Source: Asparagopsis taxiformis
Lineage: Eukaryota; Rhodophyta; Florideophyceae; Bonnemaisoniales; Bonnemaisoniaceae
Assembly: GCA_030407315.1 (NCBI GenBank)
Contig: JALQPE010002354.1
Location: forward strand, 141,954-205,953
DNA: 64,000 nucleotides
Direction of reading: 5' to 3'
Each line of letters opens with the position of its first letter. Position 1 is the first letter of the stretch. The translations under genes were made by a program, and so were the position numbers. Under the pieces are notes generated by a model, which saw only the letters and a list, made by a program, of their open reading frames with translations, was not told the DNA's origin and did not search any database. This document shows, piece by piece, positions 55,025-64,000 of the stretch.

Positions 55025-55415
55025 TGTGAAAGATCCGAAAATGGTTCTGTTTTGATTGTTACGCAATAGTGGTTGAGAAAATAGAACAGGGATATCGGAC
55101 AAATCATATTTTCCTAGAGCTCTCTATACAAATTACGTATCTACAACTTTATCACTCAGGAGTCTGCTGTATCGGCTGTCAGGAAAACTTTGGCGTTGAA
55201 GAATTGTAACGGGAAGAAATATAATATACGTGTAACGGTATGTATTCCTAGACTCGAGCACAGCAGCATCCGTTACAGTATTTCTGAAGAATAGAAGTTT
55301 ACTGGAAAGGTTTCCAATTTCAGGCTATGGTGTACTTCTCGATAAGGGCAACAGGAGAGAACTGATAGCTGCGATTCGTCCATGTTCTACTATATGTTAC
55401 AAATGGTCGTGAAAA

Positions 55416-58265
55416 TCATTGCTTGCCGGAGATACAATTTGAAACTTGCATTGCATATAGATCCCATGAGAATACTCCTACGAGACCTTGCAAAGTCTTG
55501 GGTGGCTCCTCAACCCCACCATAGCCATACGGGTACGCATAGTTCTTAGTATTTTCCTTCACCTCAAAATGATAGCAAGATATGAGCTTCTGATCTTTCT
55601 TCTCATATTTGGTCAGCGACACATTATGAATTGAAGTTTGAAGAGCGGTACTTTCTTCCGGTCCTAGAAGAAGCTTTGCAACCCCCACAATGTTACCGTC
55701 TATCATGAGGTCCACTATATCCCCTCCTCTGGGAACTTGTCTTTCGTTTCCATCTTCTGTTACTCTTGCAATACAGTCAATTTCTCCACTGCTGTCTGTA
55801 TTTCTGGAATCCCCTATCTTTCTCTTCTTCGAATCATTTTTCGTTTTGGGAACCTTTGAATACAATATTCCGGCTACAGCTCGAAGTCTTTCATGAGCAA
55901 TGCGGAAAGTTCGGGCATTCGCCTCAATTACAACGCATGATCGAGCGGTTCTCATTGATGCAATAGGAGTTGTTAACGTTCCTGAGTACATATCCAAAAC
56001 AGAACCTCTTTCCGGACAGAAAGTATTGATTAGCTCAGAAAGTAGGGCAATGTTTTTTCCTCCGTAAGAACCGGGCCTTTGAGCCAGGAATAACAAGCTT
56101 TTCTTTAGAAACAGGTATATCTGACATCGCAGCGAACCTTCTGCTTGTCTTTGAAGGGACAAAATGGTACGGACTCTTCAGATCAGGTTTGAAACCATCT
56201 TTAGAAGCCCCTGGTGCCTTTGCGATCACTGCAAAGTCACATGCGTTTTGAGGAAAGTTTTCACCTCTGTGGTGTTGTATGGTTCGAGTATCCTTCATTA
56301 TAACGAAAGGATACTCTGGACCGGAAAAACCAATCCGATGAAGCTCACTGTAAAAACTTTCGAAGTTTCGGAACGACAAAAACGAAAGAAACCATCCACC
56401 GGGCTTCAGAACTCGTCTCGCGAACTGACAAAGAGATTTAATTTCTTTGTCGTCGATAAAATTGTCGTAGTTTGTGGTACGAAGTGCCTGGGACTTCGGA
56501 GTACCATATGGGGGATCGGTAAGGATGAAGTCAAAAAGGGGGTGGTTATCAGTCCATACCGTTTTGTCGAATTCTTGCCATTTCATCTGATAACAAGCAA
56601 CTCCCATTTGACTCAAGTGATCAATTTTATCTTCTGAGTTATTTTCATCTGGAGCAGATCGCTTTGGTCGAGTATTCAGCCTTTCAGAATTCAAACTTGG
56701 AACGTTTCCAGTACAGACAATCTCACCTTGCTTAGTTCCTGTTTTACCGGGATCAGAAACATGTTCCGATTTAGAAGTTTTGCTCTCGGAAGGCTTAACA
56801 ACTTCATTATGCTCTTGTTCAGACCTAGCGACAGTTTCTGCGCTGACTTCACCCTTTTCTGTTATTTGTTCTTCACCTCCATCATTCTCATTGGGTAAGG
56901 CACCCTCTGAAAGATCACCATCAACTTGAACAGAATCATACTCTGAAATGCTCCTATTTTGCTCAATGTATTTCTTTTCCTTCATTGGTGCTGCCTCTGG
57001 ACAGACTTTTCGGTATTGCTTCAAGAGCGTTTCAAGAATTTCTGTGTCGTTACCAGAGTTAGCAGAAACTTCTGTATCGAACTTAGTCGATCTAAGAAGG
57101 TTATTCTTGATTGCTTCCATGCCAGAGGGCCATGTTTCCTCCTCGATGAGGGACTCGAACTTCCTAGCCTCCCTCAAAGCATGACAAGCGCTTTCGAATT
57201 GCTCTACTGTGGCTTTGTAGGATGCTGCTTTAAACTTATTTGACCTCGAAATTTCTCTGAGGCGATACAGTGTGTTGATCTGATTTTGTTCTGCGTCCGG
57301 CCCCGTAGCGTTCATAAACTTGGTAGCTGACTTGATCGATGTAATGTTAATGAACCTACGGAACACCCGACAGTCAACTGTGTGCATTGCAGACACGGAG
57401 TCACCAATTTTCTCTCCTGATGAGAGGGTTCCGCAAGCTCTGGATGTTCCGAGTTCATTATCTTACCAATTTCATGAATGACTTTTAGTGGTAATCGAAC
57501 AGCCGTAGTAGCTGTTTGTCCCATAGTGTTATCTTTGAGATGTGTGCATCCATCATATGCAGAGGCAATTTGCTTTGCAGTTGGTTGCTTCCCGTTCGAC
57601 ATCGTCCTTAACCGATCTGATTCTTCGCGAAGACCAATTAGCGTATCGTACAACGTGGACTCGATGAAAAAGGATGCATCGTGCTTCCTGTTTTGATGCC
57701 GTCCCAACTGTTTCAAAACTTGTAAGCTATGACCGCCTTTCAGAATAGTAACGGGCCAGAGAAATGACTCCCATACATCTGGGCTCTCATCCATCAGCTC
57801 CAGAATGGCGGTGAGTCTATGCATCCCATCTACTACACCATACCAAACAGAACGACCTTCTGCTTTTTCGACTGCCTGAGACTCGGAAAGAGGTTTTCCA
57901 TCGGATCCTTTCATAGATCGGAAGAAGTCTACTACGTGGCGTTTCAGACCACCAGTGAGTTCGACTACGATCCCGTTATCGGAACCAGCAATGAAACCTT
58001 GACCATATCTGTCGTTATTTACTCGACCATTTCTCGTGTCCCGATCGAAGCTAGAACCGTTGAAAATTGCCTTCAATCTCATAACACCAGATCTTGAAAT
58101 CTGTCGAACAGAGGTTAAAGGGACACAAGAACGTGGATCTACTCGCATGTTAGTGGAACCCTCCATAACATCTGCGAAAAGCGCCATGATGGATGTGTCT
58201 CGTGGTGTGGAATGAGCATCTTGTGTACCGGAAATATTCTTTTGTTTGAAAAAAGAGCTGGACAT
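55416..58265 (-). pseudogene. ParB-methyltransferase of element B, two frameshifts
   Basis: Frames 58328-57312, 57396-56035 and 56162-55416 together match the element A protein end to end. ATG 58265 (MSSSFFKQKN) is the likely start. ParB part: TSVRQISRSGVMRLKAIF and YGVVDGMHRLTAI. Methyltransferase: FDFILTDPPYGTP, RRVLKPGGWFLSF, and SVLDMYSGTLTTPIASM, where the glycine-rich motif differs from copy A (TGI replaced by TPI). Breaks: near 57390 and a missing C near 56083 (KAR instead of KAPVLTEE). Two 1-nt errors in the assembly would restore an active gene; otherwise this copy is dead. Confidence 0.75.
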
Positions 58266-58992
58266 ATCTGTGATAGCCGTTTCCAAGCAAGAATTGTTGG
58301 GAGGGTGTATAAGCATAGAGTGGAACACAAATTGTCCTCCCAGATGTTTGGATAATAAGCAACGAAGCGCCGACGTCGGACTCCATGATGATATAAACGG
58401 AACAAAGTTCCTGAATAGTTTATTGCTACGCTCCCTGATCCGTTAAAGTTATAAACTCTCAGTACAATAACATCTCTTCACGTATAGTACAGGACTGAGT
58501 GTCAACCTGAAGGATGGTATTCCAGAGACTTACATGCAGTGGATTATTGCAAACTGGAAAATTTGCGGTGCAGGACGTCTAATTGCACCACTTGCTGAAT
58601 ATGTGAAGTAGAAATGACATGAACTCTGCTGGCTCAGGTTCGATACCGAAAGGAAGCAAACAGCACTTCAGGCCACATGAAGCTGAGCGAATGTATGACA
58701 AGTCAGCTCCATCTTGTAGTCAAGGCCATCACTCCACTCTTCGGTCTGGCTAGCCAGTCAGCGTTGAATATCAATATTGGACTATACATCTGACTACAGA
58801 CGTAACTAGAGATCCTTTCTCAACACATGTGGCTAAAATGAATCACTGAAACCGGTAATGGATTTTGAAAGGTGACCTGAACGACAAGTGTTCCCATGAT
58901 AATGCTTCATATCAAAATGTATTTTTAGTAATCCAATTACAAAATGGTAATATTCAGAACTATTTCTGCTCTATTCCTATTTCACAGCTGTA

Positions 58993-59033
58993 GAAACCTA
59001 TCCGTCTGATATCAATATTAGTCGATAGGTTTC
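58993..59033. promoter_or_regulatory. perfect palindromic noncoding element (element B copy)
   Basis: GAAACCTATC (58993-59002) and GATAGGTTTC (59024-59033) are exact inverted repeats around GATATCAATATT. Located between the methyltransferase and accessory genes, as in element A (40609-40649). Confidence 0.6.
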
Positions 59034-59485
59034 AATCTGCTTCAATTTGAGTTTCCACCATCACCTGGAAGAGCTCAGTTAGTACATCTTTCATGCATCC
59101 ATTTTACACCTGGTGAAGACAATGGCAACCCTACTCCTCACGCTGCTCACATTTCCCTAGCGGTGTATGTTGCAGTCAGATAAGTAGACCTACTTTGAAT
59201 TCGTAATTCCATACTGAACACCACTGGGAGTTCTCCATATGGACTAACTTCTTATTGTACTGGTTACCGTTAGAAGCAGCAGAACCTAAATAATATTCTG
59301 AAAATATTGAATCAATGAAAATTTCTTTGAATTGTTTCTGAGTTTGAATACTTTATCTTTATTTCGTATTCAGGATATTGTTCTGGTTCCAGCACCTAGC
59401 GTGAATATAACAGTTGGTTGTCAAAACCAGTATTTGATATTTGCCATACAACGTCGTATGGTACCATAAACGACTCGGTTTCAAA

Positions 59486-60481
59486 ATGCGTACGAGGTCT
59501 GGTCGCCCAACAACAGCGAAAAAAGTACCGCGCGGGTCGCTCAAGAAGAGCTCGGCGACTAAGGTACCCGTCCAAGCGCAAAAATCCCTACGCGCTGGAT
59601 CAAGCAAGAATACATCGCCCGTTATTGAAGATGAGCGCTCCCTAGAAACTGTTCCACTCCCAAGTCAAGCGAAGAGGTCAGTATCTCTCACAATTTCACA
59701 ACGAAGAAGACTATCGAATGCCAAAGAGCTCTCAGCTCCTTCTCAAATCAAGAAACTTACTACAAAGCATTGCTGTAAGCTAAAATGCTTCCAAAAGGTT
59801 GACCGAGATCAGCTATGTGATGATATGAAGAAAGTTGCACATATGAACCAGAAAGATCGACGCCATTTCTTACAATCTTTGTTTGTGCAAGAGTTTGAAA
59901 CGTACCGTTACGGTGGAAGGAGAGTTTGCTACAAATTTCTGAACCAAACATTCCGATTTTCAATTGATATGCAGTGGAAAACGAAAATGAAGCTTATTGG
60001 TGCGTCTGCCTCTCAACCAGTTGAATCTCCTGATTCGGAACTAGGTTCTGCTTCTGATAGCGAAAAGCAACCTGAAATTGATGAACAAGATCAGTTGCAC
60101 CCTGAGGAATCAGATGATATGGTCAACATTGATGAACAAGATCAGTTGCGCCCCGAGGAATCAGATGATATGGTCAACACGTTTGTTGCTGTGAAAGGGA
60201 CAGGCTGTTCAGCTGAGGAGCCTTTCTGGTTAGCAAAGGTTAAAGGTGTAGAAAGGGGAAAAAAGGAAAGAAATGTACTCAAGATCACAGTTGAATGGAT
60301 GGAAAAGAAGGATGGAAATGCTCTAACGTGCCGTTATGAACCATGTTTGAGAAGGAATGGATGCCCTTGGGTCGACCATATCTCTCCTGATAGTGTTATC
60401 CTTGAGATCCCGGAGCTTCTAGATGGTCGGCTGGATTCCTATTCGCGTGACTTCTTGACCAAGTTCCTAGACCTAGACTAG
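59486..60481 (+). CDS. transposase-derived accessory protein (element B)
   Basis: 331 residues from ATG 59486 (MRTRSGRPTTAKK); the frame is open a further 15 codons upstream. Basic N-terminus, Cys domain (KHCCKLKCFQ, DRRHFLQSLFV, RRVCYKFLNQTFRFS), an acidic linker with a 17-residue tandem duplication (NIDEQDQL.PEESDDMV), and the C-terminal domain (NTFVAVKGTGCSAEEPFWLA, CRYEPCLRRNGCPWVD). Same architecture as 41238-42320 and again without the catalytic core. It is intact although its element's other genes are frameshifted, which hints at selection or simply at fewer errors. A direct spacer (60482-60695) without features follows. Confidence 0.8.
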   Translation: MRTRSGRPTTAKKVPRGSLKKSSATKVPVQAQKSLRAGSSKNTSPVIEDERSLETVPLPSQAKRSVSLTISQRRRLSNAKELSAPSQIKKLTTKHCCKLKCFQKVDRDQLCDDMKKVAHMNQKDRRHFLQSLFVQEFETYRYGGRRVCYKFLNQTFRFSIDMQWKTKMKLIGASASQPVESPDSELGSASDSEKQPEIDEQDQLHPEESDDMVNIDEQDQLRPEESDDMVNTFVAVKGTGCSAEEPFWLAKVKGVERGKKERNVLKITVEWMEKKDGNALTCRYEPCLRRNGCPWVDHISPDSVILEIPELLDGRLDSYSRDFLTKFLDLD

Positions 60482-60695
60482 AATATTTCTGTGAACCAAT
60501 AGCAATGTGGCCAAGATCCACACCTACAAAACGCAGCAGAATTCAATTGCGGTTGCAGTATGTTTGAGCGACAAATGAGTAAAATCAACTTAGGCAGAGG
60601 ATGGCAGCAACGGAGAACGAAATATTTACTTCCAGTGACGTATAATATAACTGTGCACTGCGCAGGAACATCATCAGTTCACGTTGGAAATTTCA

Positions 60696-61617
60696 CTATG
60701 TCTTGGGGATGCAATCCGACACGACTACATGTGTGACGGCTTCATCAAGACACTGCAGCGTGCCCAAAATGTTGATAGCTCGTGTTACCAGTCCTCCCCA
60801 AACCGTCATCGATATTTGACTCTTCACTGTAACGAGTACTCCTTCCGTAGAAACCGCAGCCCAGAGCCGACCAGTGGGACAAACGCTAACACAATTGACT
60901 TCTGCTTTCATCAGCTTTTTTCGTCGAAGTAGACTTTCAGAGCGTGCGCCCGGAAGCGACATTTGATCCGCATGCCGCATCTCGCCATAGTCTACATCCT
61001 CCTCACTGTCGTCATTAATTTCATCCATCGCTTCCCCGCTGAGCGTCATCTTCTTACCCAACTGCCCACGATGTGAGTCAGGGCTCCAAGCAATACATGG
61101 TGGAGCAGTGGCGCCGACAATTAAAGTCAGCGTGTTTGTTAAGGCAGCATGGGAGGGGATTGAGTGAGCTGCACTCACCAGATTTCAACCGTAGAATCTG
61201 ATGCGAATGCAGCGAATGCCCCAGAAGGAGATATGCGAGGAGCTGTGATTTTAGAGAGGCGCAGAGACAGCGAGTGGGATATCCTGTGCGGATGAAGCCG
61301 AGACGAGGTAGCAGCGAGCGAGCTCGTCGACAAGCAGGATCTGTTAAGTCGTCTAGGATTTAGAAATGTGCAAGAGAGGATGGGTGCCCTCGAACGAGGT
61401 AGAGGGTGCGAGTTCGACCTGCAACGAGATCAATTTGAATGAGACGCGCTTCGGTAGTGAGCAACAAGGTGTTTCCTGATTTAGTGAAAGTCAACCACCA
61501 CCTGTGTATGGGGCACAAGAAGATGACGAATGGAATAGTTTGGAATAACCATTTTGAGGAAGATGGGCGATGAGAACAAAGTGTTGGTGGTTTGCGGATG
61601 TAGCGAACTGAGGTCAC
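60696..61617 (-). pseudogene. PWP2 (U3 snoRNP WD40 protein) relic
   Basis: PWP2 is a WD-repeat subunit of the small-subunit processome in the nucleolus. Fragments in order on the minus strand: SGNTLLLTTEARLIQIDLVA (61617-61360), LLVDELARCYLV and ITAPRISPSGAFAAFASDST..EIW (about 61330-61190, in two frames), then SLPGARSESLLRRK and CPTGRLWAAVSTEGVLV (61178-60800). These match N-terminal WD repeats and the C-terminal LPG/TGR-WAA-STEG region, while the middle is missing. Frame changes and stops show that it is dead, unless several introns are hidden. Confidence 0.6.
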
Positions 61618-61859
61618 GGGAAGGATGTCTATCAGGCCACTGTGAGGATGTTGCTGGTGTTACGACTCGCCGACGGATTTGAAAAAATTAATTCGTTGGA
61701 ACGCCCGTCCACGTGGCCACGAGTACAAAACAAGTGTCTTGCCAACTCGACAGATCATATCAAGTATCGCCACTTGGCCGGGCGTGACCTTCCTTTACAA
61801 CTTGGCCATCATCTTGATCTCTTTGCAAACTACTGAAGCTTGCCTCCACTTCTAGGTAT

Positions 61860-62702
61860 GAATCAAACAGCCCGAAAACCTTTCCGATTCATCGGCTGAT
61901 TCCTTTCATTCTGCACTTTCCATCGCCGAACATCTTCTATCCCACCTTCACCAACTTACCATCCAACACAACCTTTCCGCCTCATCACCACACAGCTCTC
62001 TGCGCCCACATCACACCTTCTACAACTCACACCTAAAATCCGCGTCACACTCCCAAACCTACCTCGCGAATCTTCGTGGCCAACGCATTGGAGATGAGTC
62101 TAAAATTCCTGGAGGACAAGTTTTCCAATGAAACAATCTGTACATCGAACGCGCGTGCGTAAAATTTGGTGTTCAGTAGAGCACCTTTGATGTCTTCTTC
62201 AAGGTGGACTGTGATTATGTCCTGGCCCGAGGCTATTGTTAGTCACAAGCTGTCTGCGACGCAGCCGTTCTTCTATACTGGATATTACATCAACGCGCGC
62301 GATGCAAATGAAATGCATCTGAATGGGGCTTTGCTCGTTTCGCAGCGTAATTTCTGGAATGTCGGTGGTTATGATGAACGTATACGCACCTATGGTTACG
62401 ATGATGAAGACCTTTACCGTCGGCTGGTTTCTACTGGTCTCAAGAGGCGTAATTTCAGCTATGATCATGTCTCTCATATTGGGCATGAAGATGCAAGTCG
62501 TGCACAGGAGGGTGTCAAATTCCCACGCGCCCAGATTGATCTCAATTCACTTGTGCTGGAACAGTTGAATGACCCACTGGGACGTCACGTAGTCACGGGT
62601 CAGTATATGAGCCTATTGATGACAACAAGTCGCGTTTGGTTGCGGGACGTACTTCCAGCGTGCCAACTTCCGAAGCGTGTGGAAGAACACGAACTGGACT
62701 AG
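61860..62702 (+). pseudogene. galactosyltransferase-like glycosyltransferase relic
   Basis: A DxD-like VDCD (in FFKVDCDYVLARG, about 62200) would bind metal and nucleotide sugar. After a frame change near 62235 the domain continues as EMHLNGALLVSQRNFWNVGG, YDERIRTYGYDDEDLYRRL, the acceptor-side motif of GT families with the glyco_tran_7C fold. Two TAG codons interrupt the upstream part. It ends at TAG 62700-62702. The upstream limit at 61860 is approximate. Confidence 0.55.
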
Positions 62703-62704
62703 AG

Positions 62705-64000
62705 CATGATATCCCAGTTCGAGGGCGCAGGCCAGAGAGACCGCTCCCGTCGCAGGCGTTTAGCGTATAAACTCGAGAAAGCTGGCAAGGAGCAACAGGG
62801 GATGATCATGCTCTTGCAGCTCTAGTCGCCAAGAAAAAACCAGGGGCGTGCTGCTCGTGCTGCACGTGCAAAGGCCTGAGATGCCAAACTAGGCGAATCG
62901 GAAGACAAGTCTGCTACTGCCAATGGGCATGCCGAAGAGGAGATTCCTGTTCCAGGTAACTCAGACGACGACGCTTTGACATGAAACATGGCAGACATGA
63001 CAGACGATGGTTCGGAAGAAAGCAGATAAGTAGACGCAAGCAAGAAATCAAACAAAGCTGCTGCACCTGTCTTTTCAGATGACAATGCAAAGTGGTGAAG
63101 CTCAAATCAAGTAACAGTGATGCAAACCTATTTGAAGATGAATCTATGGTTCAAACTTCCCGTCGCAGGTCTCTCGCCGTGCCCGCGATATTGACATGGA
63201 AGAAGAGCCAACAGAGAAGACCTGGCCTTTATCAATTGATGGTGATGTAGACGAATCTGACTCTGTACCGACCCCGACGCCGATAGTTCGGACGACGATG
63301 GTAGTCTGCCCCGGATAAATTGGAGCTCGCCTCACGACAAATTATCCAGGAGAAAGAACAAGAGGCCACGGAAGCAGAAGCAGAACTTCAGGATGAGCGT
63401 GACAGAGCAAAAGCGGCTGAATCCAAATTCAAACTTGAGGGCGGAGTGCTTCTCGCGGTACTGACGATGAAAATGCTGTTCTCGGGTCAACACGTGAGAA
63501 GTGTGCTACTGAAAATCCGTGGAATACTGCAAGTGCTTTGTGATTTTAAGAATCGCAAGGTAGCGTCCAAGTGTCGCTCTGACTACATTGATGCTCTCCG
63601 AGAGTCTGTTGCGAGTGCTCAGCTACAATGAGGAGCTGGCTACCATTCTCTTGGAATATTCTTCAATGCTGAAATTGTGGATTTCATGGAAGCGTCTGAA
63701 TCGCCAAGGCCACTCACCATTCGAACAAATACCCTGAAAACAAGAAGGGATCTTGCTCAATCTCTGATCAGTCGAGGTATGAACGTTGATCCAATTGACA
63801 AATGGTCGAAGGTGGGCTTGGTCGTGTATGACTCCCAGGTGCCGGGTGGTGCAACTCCAAAATATTTGTCTGGGCATTATATGATTCAATCCGCATCAAG
63901 CATTCTGCAAGTCGTTGCGCTTGCTCCGCAGGAGAATGAGAAGTTTGTTGACATGGCAGCTGCACCTGGTGGGAAGACTGCTTACAATGCCTCGGTGATG
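62705..64000 (+). pseudogene. NOP2/NSUN1 rRNA m5C methyltransferase relic, runs off the window
   Basis: NOP2 methylates 25S/28S rRNA in the nucleolus. The 63690-64000 stretch is clear (PRPLTIRTNTLKTRRDLAQ, KWSKVGLVVYDSQVP, YMIQSASS, DMAAAPGGKT as the cofactor motif). Upstream, RVLSYNEELATILL and the charged N-terminal region (62830-63130) fit the family but are split by at least two frame changes and several stops (TGA, TAA). The gene is cut by the window end. Confidence 0.75.

Larger units (their letters stand above)
52264..64000 (+). mobile_element. element B: second copy of the transposase/ParB-methyltransferase family
   Basis: Left terminus AACACTGATTTCC at 52264, inside gypsy pol. Gene order as in element A: transposase (minus), ParB-methyltransferase (minus), accessory gene (plus), then host gene fragments (PWP2, a glycosyltransferase, NOP2). 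No right terminus and no gypsy remainder appear before the window ends, so the element probably extends past 64000. Its genes differ from those of element A throughout, so the two are separate subfamilies and not a recent duplication. Confidence 0.6.

Overview
The window looks like a transposon-dense, intron-poor region of a eukaryotic nuclear genome, most likely a florideophyte red alga. The main pointers are a decayed vanadium-dependent bromoperoxidase gene (5.5-7.1 kb), the first exon-like piece of an RseP/EGY-type site-2 protease (42.4-42.6 kb), and decayed copies of core eukaryotic genes (an XMAP215/Stu2 TOG protein, PWP2, NOP2). The lineage is an inference; no rRNA or plastid gene is present to confirm it.

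Layout. 0.9-15.1 kb: a coiled-coil protein gene, two decayed host genes on the minus strand, then a divergent pair made of a large minus-strand gene (weak ParB-like N-terminus, cupin-like C-terminus) and a plus-strand Tnp2/Plavaka-like DDE transposase. 16.5-32.7 kb: a second element set holding a ParB-like protein with basic repeats, a DNA amino-methyltransferase joined to a SET domain across one 1-nt frameshift, and another coiled-coil protein. It is laced with inverted repeats that carry an exact 16-bp palindrome, and interrupted by a 5'-truncated Ty1/copia element. 34.1-47.3 kb: element A. 47.5-52.3 kb: a Plavaka-like transposase fragment cut by a Ty3/gypsy element. 52.3 kb to the window end: element B, inserted in the gypsy element.

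The most interesting content is the element A/B family. Both copies carry, in the same order and orientation, (i) a D-D-D transposase with Cys-rich N-terminus and a C-terminal beta-barrel-like domain, (ii) a ParB-like domain fused to a beta-class (DPPY first, glycine motif second) N6-adenine/N4-cytosine DNA methyltransferase, and (iii) a small divergent gene that is the transposase without its catalytic core. Related terminal inverted repeats starting AACACTGATTT are seen at 34,129, 47,251 (inverted) and 52,264. Beyond gene (iii) both copies contain decayed fragments of unrelated host genes, which suggests cargo capture. Three separate loci in the window therefore pair a ParB-like domain with transposon machinery, and two of these pair it with a bacterial-type DNA methyltransferase. 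This fits transposons that carry their own DNA-modification system.

Caveats. Almost every long reading frame is broken by one or a few 1-nt shifts, often in homopolymer runs. This may reflect sequencing error, real decay or programmed frameshifting. Several otherwise open frames contain a single TAG. All similarity statements rest on motif recognition by eye; no alignment, search or composition calculation was run.
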